From the NCBI GenBank assembly GCA_002423185.1, contig DIUX01000001.1, positions 124,465 to 188,464 on the forward strand: DNA of 64,000 nucleotides. Reading direction: 5' to 3'. The DNA comes from Micavibrio sp. UBA6147. Its GTDB lineage: Bacteria > Pseudomonadota > Alphaproteobacteria > Micavibrionales > UBA1664. This document shows positions 16,553-24,768 of this stretch, in pieces; the first letter of the stretch is position 1, and each line of letters begins with the position of its first letter. The translations under genes and the position numbers were made by a program. Under the pieces are notes generated by a model that was not told where the DNA came from, did not search any database, and saw only the letters and a program-made list of their open reading frames with translations.

Positions 16553-17596
16553 ATGAAACTGGCATCTTATAAAGCACTGAACGGTGTTACGAAACGCGAC
16601 GGTCACTTGATGGTGGTCAGCCGCGATTTAACCCGCTGTGCCGATGCCTCTGCGATTGCTCCGACGATGCAGGCGGCTTTGGATGATTGGGCGGCCTGTG
16701 CGCCTTTGCTCAAGGCTCTTTATGACGCGCTCAATGACGACAAAGCGCGCGACGGTATGAAGGACTGCACAGCTTTTGACGAAACCCTTTGTGCCTCGCC
16801 CTTGCCGCGTGCCTATCAAATCGCGGATGGCAGTGCCTACTTATATCACGTTGAGCTGGTGCGTAAGGCGCGCGGCGCGCAAATGCCGCCGGAATTTTTG
16901 GACGACCCGCTGATGTATCAGGCCGTGTCCGACACGACCCTTGCCCCGCGCGACCCGATCCGCCTTGAAAGCACCGAATGGGGCATTGATTTTGAGGCCG
17001 AGATTTGCGTCATCACCGATGATGTCCCCGCCGGAATTCCGCCGCAAGACGTTGCGCCGCATATCAAGCTCGTGATGCTGATGAACGATGTGTCGCTGCG
17101 CGGTTTGATCCCGCAAGAACTCGGCAAAGGCTTTGGCTTTTTCCAGAGCAAACCGCCCAGCGCCTTTTCCCCCGTTGCGGTGACGCCCGATGAACTCGGC
17201 GCGGCATGGAACGGCGCGAAACTGAACCTGCCGTTACTCAGCACCCTGAACGGCAAGGAAATAGGCCGCCCGAATGCGGGGCATGACATGCAATTCGGGT
17301 TTGACCGCTTGGTGTCCCACGCCGCAAGAACCCGCCCTTTGGGCGCGGGGGCGGTTGTTGGCTCCGGCACTATCTCAAACCGCGCCGAAGGCACGGGGGT
17401 GAGCTGCCTCGCCGAAATCCGCATGATCGAAACCATCGAAAACGGCAAGCCGACCACCCCGTTCATGGGGTTTGGCGACCATATCCGCATTGAGATGCTG
17501 GACGAGAAGGGGCGCAGTATTTTCGGCGCCATCGACCAACGCGTCGAACAATACACCTACACCAAATCCGCACAAACAATGAAAAAGGCATCGTAA
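16553..17596 (+). CDS. Fumarylacetoacetate hydrolase family protein
   Basis: The enzyme cleaves fumarylacetoacetate to fumarate and acetoacetate, the last step of tyrosine catabolism. The 347-residue protein has the FAH fold signature, including YHVELVRKARG, the metal-binding WGIDFEAEICVI (Glu/Asp ligands) and MLMNDVSLRGLIPQEL..GFGFFQSKP. It also has GSGTISNR, the conserved C-terminal loop. It resembles the bacterial FAA hydrolases of 330-350 residues found in such operons. The ribosome site AAGGGACG lies 7 bases before the ATG. Its place between hmgA and maiA fixes the substrate with good confidence. Confidence 0.93.
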   Translation: MKLASYKALNGVTKRDGHLMVVSRDLTRCADASAIAPTMQAALDDWAACAPLLKALYDALNDDKARDGMKDCTAFDETLCASPLPRAYQIADGSAYLYHVELVRKARGAQMPPEFLDDPLMYQAVSDTTLAPRDPIRLESTEWGIDFEAEICVITDDVPAGIPPQDVAPHIKLVMLMNDVSLRGLIPQELGKGFGFFQSKPPSAFSPVAVTPDELGAAWNGAKLNLPLLSTLNGKEIGRPNAGHDMQFGFDRLVSHAARTRPLGAGAVVGSGTISNRAEGTGVSCLAEIRMIETIENGKPTTPFMGFGDHIRIEMLDEKGRSIFGAIDQRVEQYTYTKSAQTMKKAS

Positions 17597-17602
17597 CCAA
17601 CC

Positions 17603-18340
17603 ATGAGCGCACCCGTTCATTCCACCACTACTAGCCATATGGCCAAACCCGCCAAAGGCATCACGCTGTATGGCTATTTCCGGTCATCGACCAGCTTTCG
17701 TGTGCGCATCGCGCTGGCGTTGAAGGGCATTGCGTATGAGTACAAGCCCGTCAATTTGTTGATCGGTGAGCATAAAGAGGCCGCCTATCGCGCCATCCAT
17801 CCGCAGGGGCTCGTCCCCGCCCTTGTCCATAATGGACAAGTGGTGACGCAATCCATGGCAATTATGGAGTATCTGGACGACATCGCCCCCGACCCGTTGC
17901 TTGTGACCGGTACAGCGGCGCAAAAAGCCCGCATCCGCGCCATGGCGCAAATCATCGCCTGTGACATTCACCCCATGAACAACCTGAATGTCTGGAAAGC
18001 CTATGTCGGCGGGGTGTTGAAGGCCACGGACGACCAGCTCAAAGACTGGTATATGCACTGGATTCATCAAGGGCTTGCCTCTTATGAATTGATGGTGTCT
18101 GACGGCGGCGAAGGCCTGTATTCCTGCGGCAATCAGGTGAGCATGGCGGATTTATGCCTGTTGCCGCAACTGTATAATGCCCGCCGTTTCGATGTGCCGC
18201 TTGAGCGTTTCCCCCGCATTTTACAGGTGGAAAAAAACATGCTCAAACTCGCCGCGGTTCAACAGGCTTTGCCGGAACGCCAAATGGACGCGCCGCGCGA
18301 TTTGAAGCCTGTCTATGACGCGGCCTTTATGGCGGCCTGA
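17603..18340 (+). CDS. maiA: Maleylacetoacetate isomerase (zeta-class GST)
   Basis: MaiA isomerises maleylacetoacetate to fumarylacetoacetate using glutathione. The zeta-class signature YGYFRSSTSFRVRIALALKGI (two adjacent Ser and a Cys/Phe near the N-terminus) is present, with QGLVPALV and the glutathione-binding QSMAIMEYLD. The C-terminal all-helical domain includes DIHPMNNLNVWKAY. The gene begins six bases after the fahA stop. No clear ribosome site precedes 17603, and a second ATG at 17639 (MAKPAKG) is a possible start. An N-terminal Ser/Thr/His-rich extension of about 15 residues is unusual. Confidence 0.94.
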   Translation: MSAPVHSTTTSHMAKPAKGITLYGYFRSSTSFRVRIALALKGIAYEYKPVNLLIGEHKEAAYRAIHPQGLVPALVHNGQVVTQSMAIMEYLDDIAPDPLLVTGTAAQKARIRAMAQIIACDIHPMNNLNVWKAYVGGVLKATDDQLKDWYMHWIHQGLASYELMVSDGGEGLYSCGNQVSMADLCLLPQLYNARRFDVPLERFPRILQVEKNMLKLAAVQQALPERQMDAPRDLKPVYDAAFMAA

Positions 18341-18405
18341 ACGAACAAGCACGAACAACACCGAACAAACAAACAGACAACAAGCAGACAAACAAACAGC
18401 AAGGA
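18341..18405 (+). other. CA-rich unstructured leader of phhA
   Basis: This 65-base gap between maiA and phhA is built of repeated AACAAACA and GACAAC-like units with almost no T or G and then the AAGGAGG ribosome site. Such sequence should be single-stranded in mRNA and may raise translation of phhA. Confidence 0.4.
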
Positions 18406-18416
18406 GGATATTGACT

Positions 18417-19319
18417 ATGGTAGATTTAGGAACCGCATCCAAGCACGGCATTGACTTGACCCGCAAAGACGAAAAACCGTCTTATTTCATCGTCGATCAA
18501 AACTGGGAACAATTCACCGCCGAGGAACACGCGACGTGGAAAATCCTGTATGAGCGGATGAGCAAGATGCTCCCTGGCTATGCTTGCAACGAATATCTGA
18601 AGGGCTTGCAAGACCTCAACATCAACCCCGATGAAATCCCCGATTTTCGCCGTCTGAGCGATACGCTCCGCGCCAAAACGGGGTGGGAGATTGTCGCCGT
18701 TCCGGGGCTTATTCCCGACAAGCCGTTTTTTGAAATGCTGGCAAACCGCCAATTCCCCGCCGGTGACTTTATCCGCACCCGCGAACAACTCGACTATATC
18801 GAAGAACCCGACGTGTTCCACGATGCGTTCGGGCATGTGCCGCTCCTGTCCAACCCGATTTTCGCCGATTACCTGCAAGAATACGGCAAGGCCGGTGAAA
18901 AGGCGATGAAACATAACTGCGTCAGCCGCCTTGCCCGCCTGTACTGGTACACGGTGGAATTCGGCCTGATCAACACGCCGGACGGTTTGCGGATTTATGG
19001 CGCGGGGATCGTGTCCTCCAGCGGCGAAACCAAGTTCAGCCTTGAAGACCCATCGCCGAACCGCATTAAATTCGACTTGAAACGCTTGCTGAAAACCAAG
19101 TTCCGCTATGACGACTATCAAGAAACCTATTTCGTGATCGACAGCTTCGAACAGCTTTTCGCCGAAACAGCGATTGACTTTACCCCTATTTACGAAACAT
19201 TGTTGTCTGAGGAACAATACGGCCCCGGCGACGTTGCGGACGGGGATGTCGTCATTCACCGCGGAACCGGCGAATACGCCGCCAAAACAACCCGCGACCG
19301 TAAGGCCGATTTGAAGTAA
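18417..19319 (+). CDS. phhA: Phenylalanine-4-hydroxylase
   Basis: PhhA hydroxylates phenylalanine to tyrosine with tetrahydropterin and O2. The 300-residue protein is the catalytic domain alone, as in bacterial enzymes. The iron triad is visible as H135 and H140 in VFHDAFGH and E181 in YWYTVEFG. The start at 18417 follows an AAGGAGG box. The longer frame from 18315 overlaps maiA and reads low-complexity sequence. It closes the operon, feeding tyrosine to a transaminase (the aminotransferase gene at 31791 is a candidate) and then to HppD. Confidence 0.96.
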   Translation: MVDLGTASKHGIDLTRKDEKPSYFIVDQNWEQFTAEEHATWKILYERMSKMLPGYACNEYLKGLQDLNINPDEIPDFRRLSDTLRAKTGWEIVAVPGLIPDKPFFEMLANRQFPAGDFIRTREQLDYIEEPDVFHDAFGHVPLLSNPIFADYLQEYGKAGEKAMKHNCVSRLARLYWYTVEFGLINTPDGLRIYGAGIVSSSGETKFSLEDPSPNRIKFDLKRLLKTKFRYDDYQETYFVIDSFEQLFAETAIDFTPIYETLLSEEQYGPGDVADGDVVIHRGTGEYAAKTTRDRKADLK

Positions 19320-19347
19320 GTAACCATCCGTTCAAAGGAAGACAGAA

Positions 19348-19710
19348 TTGAGCCACCAAACTGCAAGAATTATCGGAGGCGCTGGCCTCGTGGGCATAAG
19401 CCTTGCCTTCAGCATCGCCGGTGATAACGAAAGAAACGCCATAGACCCCGCCGCCCGCGCGGTCTATGAGCAATGTCTGTACACGCCACGAAGCTGTGCC
19501 ACCATTGAACAATGGCAAACAAGCTTTGCGGTTCAACAAGACATTAACGACGCGACACGGACGGCTTTGCCGGCCTTGCCGCTCGCGGTTTTGGGCGGAT
19601 TCTTGCTCGCGGGGGCGGCGGCCTCAAGCGGAACCGGCGGCGATAATGGTCGCCGTAAGCGGGATCAAAACGCCGCGACATCGCCAAAGCCACCCGCGCC
19701 AAAAGCCTAG
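19348..19710 (+). CDS. Small hypothetical membrane protein, 120 aa (TTG start)
   Basis: The frame opens with TTG, six bases after AAGGAAG, and no in-frame ATG or GTG gives a complete first helix. Helix 1 covers residues 8-23 (RIIGGAGLVGISLAFSIA). A 45-residue loop with two cysteines (C43, C50) follows, then helix 2 (ALPALPLAVLGGFLLAGAAAS) and a basic then Pro/Lys-rich tail (GRRKRDQ...SPKPPAPKA). The organisation matches the next gene (helix, Cys-containing loop, helix, NRRNR tail ending PKTTPKP), so the two may be diverged paralogues. The function is unknown. Confidence 0.65.
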   Translation: MSHQTARIIGGAGLVGISLAFSIAGDNERNAIDPAARAVYEQCLYTPRSCATIEQWQTSFAVQQDINDATRTALPALPLAVLGGFLLAGAAASSGTGGDNGRRKRDQNAATSPKPPAPKA

Positions 19711-19782
19711 AAGCATAAAACAAAGCCGTCAGGGTGAGCCTGAGGCCAGTTTCACCATTTTATAACCGAAAAAGAGCCAAGC

Positions 19783-20229
19783 ATGAGCAGTGAAACAGAC
19801 GCAATCCGCGTGATAACTATGATCAGCGCCCCCGTGGTTTTGGCGGGGATGCTCATGGGGGGCGGGGCGATGGCGTATAAATTTGCCGCCGTTTCGGACG
19901 CCGATAACGCCACCCTTGCCAAGTGCGAACGCTATGTTGACCCATCGGTCAATAACACGGAAAGTTTAGGCGCCGCGGCGGTTTCCTTGACAAATGACGG
20001 GGCGCTCAGCGTGGTGTTTTGTAGCGCTGCGGAGATCCAAACCGCCAAAGACGTACAGGCGCTCAAAGACAAGATGAACAATCTCGGCATCGCCGGATTG
20101 ATTATCATTGGCGCTGGTGGTTTGATTCAGTCCAATACGGGCTATATCTATATGATCAACAACAGCAATCGCCGTAATCGCCAAAGCCAGCCAGACGCAT
20201 CAAAGCCAAAGACGACGCCGAAACCATAA
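19783..20229 (+). CDS. Small hypothetical membrane protein, 148 aa
   Basis: Helix 1 lies at residues 11-35 (ITMISAPVVLAGMLMGGGAMAY). A loop with two cysteines (AKCERYVDPS and VVFCSAAEI), which could form an extracytoplasmic disulfide, is followed by helix 2 (LGIAGLIIIGAGGLIQ) and a basic, Asn/Arg then Pro/Lys tail. It lies 72 bases after the gene at 19348, which has the same plan. The stop is ten bases from the end of the convergent folD. No family is recognised. Confidence 0.7.
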   Translation: MSSETDAIRVITMISAPVVLAGMLMGGGAMAYKFAAVSDADNATLAKCERYVDPSVNNTESLGAAAVSLTNDGALSVVFCSAAEIQTAKDVQALKDKMNNLGIAGLIIIGAGGLIQSNTGYIYMINNSNRRNRQSQPDASKPKTTPKP

Positions 20230-20238
20230 GAGAGATTT

Positions 20239-21126
20239 TTATGCGTCCTGCGTAAGGCTTTTATAAGCCTTGAGCGTGTTGGCGAGCAAGCAGGCAATCG
20301 TCATCGGCCCGACCCCACCGGGAACAGGGGTAATGGCGGCGGCCTTGGCCTTAACGGCGGCGAAATCGACATCGCCCTTGAGCTTGCCGTTATCCTGACG
20401 GTTAATCCCGACATCAATCACAATCGCGCCGTCCTTGACCCAATCGGCCTTGACCATCTCGGTGCGCCCGACGGCGGCAACAAGAATATCGGCCTGCGCA
20501 CAAACGGCGGCAAGGTCGCGGGTTTTGGAATGCGCCTGCGTAACGGTGCAGTTTTCTTGGAGCAATAATTGCGCCATCGGCTTGCCAAACAACAAAGACC
20601 GCCCAATCACAACGGCGTGAAGGCCGTTGAGGTCTTTGCGGACGCTGTGGATGAGGCGTAATGAGCCTTGGGGCGTGCAAGGCACAAGCCCGTCCAGCCC
20701 CGCCACCAATCGCCCGATATTGGGCAAGGTCAACCCGTCGACATCCTTTTCCGGCATGATCATTTGAATCAATGTGTCGGAGTCCAGATGGGCGGGCAGG
20801 GGGAGTTGAAGCAAAATCCCATGAACGGCGGAATCCTTGTTCAAGGCGTCAATCGCCGCCGCAACATCGTCAAAGCTAGCGTTTTGTGGCAAGCGGCGTT
20901 CAATGCTGCGCATCCCGACGCCTTCGGTGGCTTTGATCTTGTTGGCGACATAGACATGGCTGGCGGGGTCGTCCCCGACCAAAATCACCGCAAGGGCCGG
21001 AACCGCCGCACCGGACGGCAAAGCCGCCACATCGAGGGCAATCTCGGCGCGCAAAGACTCGGCAATCGCCTTTCCGTCAATCAAGGCCGCGGCGTGCGTG
21101 TCGGGGGCGGGGGCTTGGGCGGTCAT
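20239..21126 (-). CDS. folD: Bifunctional methylenetetrahydrofolate dehydrogenase/cyclohydrolase
   Basis: FolD interconverts 5,10-methylene-, methenyl- and 10-formyl-tetrahydrofolate using NADP. The 295-residue protein has the catalytic SHVYVANKIKATEGVG segment with the active Lys, QLPLPAHLD, the PEKDVDGLT signature, PCTPQGS and the Rossmann-fold GRSLLFGKPMAQLL. The C-terminal PVPGGVGPMTIACLL is intact. An extra Ala/Pro-rich decapeptide precedes the first conserved strand. It is downstream of the YggT gene on the same strand (52-base gap) and probably co-transcribed. Confidence 0.97.
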   Translation of the reverse strand: MTAQAPAPDTHAAALIDGKAIAESLRAEIALDVAALPSGAAVPALAVILVGDDPASHVYVANKIKATEGVGMRSIERRLPQNASFDDVAAAIDALNKDSAVHGILLQLPLPAHLDSDTLIQMIMPEKDVDGLTLPNIGRLVAGLDGLVPCTPQGSLRLIHSVRKDLNGLHAVVIGRSLLFGKPMAQLLLQENCTVTQAHSKTRDLAAVCAQADILVAAVGRTEMVKADWVKDGAIVIDVGINRQDNGKLKGDVDFAAVKAKAAAITPVPGGVGPMTIACLLANTLKAYKSLTQDA

Positions 21127-21178
21127 GGTGTTTGTTTCCTTTGATGGAGGGGCTTTGTGATAGGCCTTCGCGCCCGTT

Positions 21179-21472
21179 TTAATGCATAAACGGTTTGATG
21201 AGGACTTCGATCACGAGGCGCTGCAACAACATAATCCCGAAAATCACGATAATCGGTGAAATATCAATGCCGCCGATGGATGGCACGAAACGGCGCACCC
21301 TGTCCATGACGGGGTCAATGGCCTTGTTGAGCAGGCGGACAAGGTTCGCGGCCTGCGGATTGGACATATTGAGAACACCAAAGGCGAGGAGCCAGCTCAC
21401 GATCACCCCTGCGATAACAATAAACACATAGACTTCGAGTAAAAAGTAGAGAAGTTCGCCGAAAATGGTCAT
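21179..21472 (-). CDS. YggT family membrane protein, 97 aa
   Basis: YggT proteins are small integral membrane proteins with two helical hairpins, linked to osmotic stress or to division-site genes in various bacteria. The ATG at 21472 gives MTIFGELLYFLLEVYVFIV, then a central RLLNKAIDPVMDRVRRFVPSIGGIDISPIIVIF stretch. The latter contains the family-typical DP..D..RR..P..GGIDISP motif, and a C-terminal helix follows. The longer frame from 21589 is not supported, because homologues start here. It is divergent from the HD gene, with starts 38 bases apart. Confidence 0.92.
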   Translation of the reverse strand: MTIFGELLYFLLEVYVFIVIAGVIVSWLLAFGVLNMSNPQAANLVRLLNKAIDPVMDRVRRFVPSIGGIDISPIIVIFGIMLLQRLVIEVLIKPFMH

Positions 21473-21510
21473 ACTAGGGCTCCGATTCAGATCAATGACA
21501 GGAGTATGAT

Positions 21511-22212
21511 ATGGCGCTCGCCGCAAAACGCCAAGAGGACAATTGGAAAAAATGGGAACAACCCTGCCTTGATGCCCTGCAAGCCGCATGGGCGGCGCAA
21601 GACGCGGCCAAAGGCAAGAAGGACAGCGCCCACGACATCGCGCATATCAGGCGCGTACAAGCCGCCGCCGTTGAAATCGCGGCGCAAGAAGGCGGAAATC
21701 TTGACATTATTATGCCGGCTGTGTGGCTGCATGACTTGATTAACGTACCGAAAGACCACCCCGATCGCTCTCGCGCATCGCGGTTCTCGGCCGATGCGGC
21801 GGTGGAGATTCTGCGCGGAATAGGCTATCCCGAACAAGACCTTGACGCCGTTGCGCACGCGATTGTGGCACACAGCTTTAGCGCCAATATCGCCCCGCAA
21901 ACGCTGGAGGCCAAAATTCTACAAGATTCCGACCGCCTTGACGCGCTGGGCGCTATCGGCGTGGCGCGCTGCTTTGCGACATCGGGGGCGATGGGGCGGC
22001 CATTGCTGGATGCGGATGACCCGTTATGTTCCTTGCGCCCCGCGGATGACGAGCTCTACGCCGTCGATCATTTCTATGTTAAATTATTGCGCCTGCCCGA
22101 CACCATGCAAACGCAAACGGGGCGGGACATCGCCCACAGCCGCGCCACCTTCATGCGCGAATTTTTAAACCAGCTTTGCTTCGAACAAACGGGCGTAAAA
22201 GGCGTTTGTTAA
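21511..22212 (+). CDS. HD-domain phosphohydrolase, 233 aa
   Basis: The metal-binding HD pattern is complete: H45 in HDIAHIRRV, H74-D75 in VWLHDLINVP, H-x in AIVAHSF and D in QDSDRLDALGAIG. This arrangement matches the YedJ/YpgQ-type HD hydrolases, which act on nucleotides or related phosphates. The true substrate is not readable. AGGAGT lies 5-6 bases before the ATG. It shares a very short divergent gap with the YggT gene. Confidence 0.9.
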   Translation: MALAAKRQEDNWKKWEQPCLDALQAAWAAQDAAKGKKDSAHDIAHIRRVQAAAVEIAAQEGGNLDIIMPAVWLHDLINVPKDHPDRSRASRFSADAAVEILRGIGYPEQDLDAVAHAIVAHSFSANIAPQTLEAKILQDSDRLDALGAIGVARCFATSGAMGRPLLDADDPLCSLRPADDELYAVDHFYVKLLRLPDTMQTQTGRDIAHSRATFMREFLNQLCFEQTGVKGVC

Positions 22213-22313
22213 AAGCGGGGCTTATGAAGTGGCCGGCGAAACCGTCATTTAATCATCTCACCCTGCGTTATTTTTAACTTTTCTTTAGATCAAGCGCATA
22301 TAGAATAGGGGGA

Positions 22314-23000
22314 ATGATAACCGGTCTTGAACTTATTTTTGCGACATCTTTGGGGCTGCAAGCGGCAAGCCCCTTGACGCGCGTTGCGGGGTTAACCTGT
22401 GAGCCGCAACCTATGACCGAAATTTCAGTGGTGTGGAGCAGTGACACCATCACCTATGACTCATCAAAATCGCAAAGCCAGCTTTCCAACATGCCGATTG
22501 ATACGAAGTCGCCCTATTCCAGCCATGTCGCAACCAAGGTTGGCGGGTTGATGCGCGGCGGTTTGGAGGTCACGACCGACATCAACATATCGGCGCTCAA
22601 TTCACCATTCTATAAGCAAAGCTGTCTGTGGGTGAGGGATATTAAAATCAATATCAACATCAACCCGACCATTTTTATCGCCAGCGAATATAAAAAAGGC
22701 TCCTGCATGTATAACGCAGTGATGCAGCATGAATTGAAACATATTCAGGTCGACCGCGACATTGCGAATAAATATCAAGACCAATTGCGCAGTATGGCGA
22801 GTTCAGTCGCGCAAAAAATCGGCATTGTCGGCCCGAAAAGTACTCTTGAATCCAAGCTCACCCATAAAAAAATTGTTCAATATATCGAAACCCATATGGC
22901 GATGGTGAACGATAAAATGTATGCCGAGCGCCGCGCATTACAACAAAATGTCGATACACTCGAGGAATATGAACGCGTACAGGCACAATGCCGTAATTAA
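22314..23000 (+). CDS. Putative secreted HExxH metallopeptidase-like protein 1, 228 aa
   Basis: A possible signal peptide (GLELIFATSLGLQAASP) is followed by a strand-rich domain and then HELKH (H139-E140, H143), a zinc-binding HExxH. The motif is preceded by YKKGSCMYNAVMQ and followed by a long helical C-terminal region ending in QCRN. The next gene shares the whole scheme (CxW, then KKGxCxYNxVxxHExxHI and a C-terminal QCK), so the two are tandem paralogues. The pattern recalls the uncharacterised DUF922-type Zn-dependent proteases, a tentative assignment. No experimental role is known to me. Confidence 0.75.
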   Translation: MITGLELIFATSLGLQAASPLTRVAGLTCEPQPMTEISVVWSSDTITYDSSKSQSQLSNMPIDTKSPYSSHVATKVGGLMRGGLEVTTDINISALNSPFYKQSCLWVRDIKINININPTIFIASEYKKGSCMYNAVMQHELKHIQVDRDIANKYQDQLRSMASSVAQKIGIVGPKSTLESKLTHKKIVQYIETHMAMVNDKMYAERRALQQNVDTLEEYERVQAQCRN

Positions 23001-23060
23001 GCGCCAGAACTAGCATAACGCCGTAAAATGAATAAAGCCGCCAGTGAAAGCAGGCACGAC

Positions 23061-23813
23061 ATGAAAAAGACGCTGACCCTTATTGCTGCGTTTATCTTGA
23101 TGGTGGGGATTCCGGCCTCAAGCCATGCTTTAACTGGGCTTGCCGATGCAGGGGTGCCGCTCAACGTGCCGCCTGCCATGGCACAGGCCATAGAATCCGT
23201 TGCTGGCTTGAAATGTCCGCGCAAGGGATCGCCCGTTGTAAGTGTGCGTTGGACATCCAAGCCGACAAAATATTTCTATACCAAATCGAACCAGCAATTA
23301 ACCGCCGAGGCGGTCAAGGAAGGCAGCAGTTTTTTAAAGAAATACTTCCACGGAACCGGCGCGCAAGTGGCGGGAACGGCGTCGAGCCCCGCCCGCATTG
23401 ACGTGCGCACCCGCTTTGGCGGCCTGACAAACGGCAAACAATCCTGTACTTGGCCGGAACAAGTCGAGGTCACGATTACCTACAGCCCCGAAATCCATAT
23501 CTCCAGCGACCTGAAAAAAGGCACATGCCGGTATAACGAGGTTCTCGCCCATGAACATACGCATATTGAAATATCGCGCAAAATCGCCAGTGAGTTTACG
23601 CAGCCGATTAAGCTCGCTGTTGCTCAAACGGCGGGGCGCCTTGCCACCAGTGTCCCGATCAACCCCGGCGACATCGACAATCGCCAAAAGAAAATGTCAC
23701 AGCAAATCATGACATCCTTGGACGCCGTGACGGATAAATACGCGCGCGAAGAACGCATCCGCCAACAATCCTTCGACCGCCGCGAATACGGCAAAGACAG
23801 CCAGTGCAAATAG
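23061..23813 (+). CDS. Putative secreted HExxH metallopeptidase-like protein 2, 250 aa
   Basis: MKKTLTLIAAFILMVGIPASSHA is a clear Sec signal peptide, and the ATG at 23061 is chosen for that reason. The mature domain shows SCTWPEQVEVTITYSPEIH, DLKKGTCRYNEVLAHEHTH with H164-E165-H168 as HExxH, and a helical tail. It is a diverged copy of the preceding gene, 60 bases downstream. The following gene, 45 bases on, is a prepilin-like family A member in the same direction, so a processing role for that surface protein is conceivable but unproven. Confidence 0.75.
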   Translation: MKKTLTLIAAFILMVGIPASSHALTGLADAGVPLNVPPAMAQAIESVAGLKCPRKGSPVVSVRWTSKPTKYFYTKSNQQLTAEAVKEGSSFLKKYFHGTGAQVAGTASSPARIDVRTRFGGLTNGKQSCTWPEQVEVTITYSPEIHISSDLKKGTCRYNEVLAHEHTHIEISRKIASEFTQPIKLAVAQTAGRLATSVPINPGDIDNRQKKMSQQIMTSLDAVTDKYAREERIRQQSFDRREYGKDSQCK

Positions 23814-23846
23814 CCGCATTTTAACCAATTCAGGATGTTTTCGTGG

Positions 23847-23852
23847 TATAAT
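23847..23852 (+). promoter_or_regulatory. TATAAT six bases before a start codon (candidate leaderless promoter)
   Basis: The perfect -10 TATAAT ends at 23852 and the family A gene starts with ATG at 23859, where transcription would begin. There is no Shine-Dalgarno. The -35 region is poor (TTAACC at 23821). Confidence 0.4.
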
Positions 23853-23858
23853 TGACCT

Positions 23859-24551
23859 ATGAAGCAAGCATCCGGCAATGTTCTGTTCCTGATTTTGATC
23901 GCAGTGGCGCTGTTTGCGGCGCTGTCTTATGCAGTGACGCAGAGCAGCCGCTCGGGCAGTGGCGGAATCGAACGTGACAAAGCCAAACTCTATGCCGCGC
24001 AATTCGTCCAATACGGCACCGCCATTGAACAAGCCATTGGCCGTATGCGGGTCATAAACCGCACACCGGAATACGGCATTGATTTGGCCTCAAGCGTGAC
24101 ATGGTCGTCCTCGGCGAATGCGACGTGTACTACCAATGTTTGCAAGGTCTTTCATGTTGAGGGCGGCGGCATATCGCCGGCGTTTATTGACGAAAAGGCG
24201 TTTGATACGTCGCTGGGGATTGCCCCCACGATTTTCCGTCACAGCGTTTTTCGTGCGGTCAGTGTCGTTGACGTTGGTTCCGACCTTGATGAACTCGTTC
24301 TCATCATTGCCGGCCTCAAAAAAGAAGTCTGTGCCGAGATCAATAAATCAATGGGCATCATTGACGGCGGCAATCCTCCGACCGATGTGTACACAGGCTA
24401 TGGCGATTACAGGGGCACGCTCACGGCCTTTCCCGAAGCAACGGCGGTGCAAGGCGACGGATCGGCATTGTTTGAGGGGAAGCGTACGTTCTGCGCCTAT
24501 TACAACGCGGCAACAGGATACACATTTTATCACGTCCTGATGGAGCGATAA
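23859..24551 (+). CDS. Prepilin-like surface protein, family A copy 1, 230 aa
   Basis: MKQASG is a six-residue basic leader ending in Gly. The mature form would begin NVLFLILIAVALFAAL, a prepilin-like hydrophobic helix (residues 7-27), followed by TQSSRSG and an amphipathic stretch AAQFVQYGTAIEQAIGRMR. The C-terminal 160 residues are poorly conserved except CKVFHVEGGG, EVCAEIN and a terminal C....Y...YHV.ME/AR. Position 5 lacks the Glu of type IV pilins. Copies 2 and 3 lie at 33130 and 38454. Secretion and assembly are inferred, not shown. Confidence 0.8.
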   Translation: MKQASGNVLFLILIAVALFAALSYAVTQSSRSGSGGIERDKAKLYAAQFVQYGTAIEQAIGRMRVINRTPEYGIDLASSVTWSSSANATCTTNVCKVFHVEGGGISPAFIDEKAFDTSLGIAPTIFRHSVFRAVSVVDVGSDLDELVLIIAGLKKEVCAEINKSMGIIDGGNPPTDVYTGYGDYRGTLTAFPEATAVQGDGSALFEGKRTFCAYYNAATGYTFYHVLMER

Positions 24552-24768
24552 TCAAAAACACCGCCTTTTTCGCGACACGTCACTCAAACTAACCTGACAA
24601 AATTAACCTGATTTTATCTTTTATAAATCCATGATATCCTGCTCTTGACCGGATTGCATGATTCTTTCATGTCCCACCACAAGGTCGTCAGCACATGTCG
24701 CGGCATATCGCCAAGACAGACAAATGCGAAACACACAAACCCAGTCCACCATAAGAGGTTTATTCACC

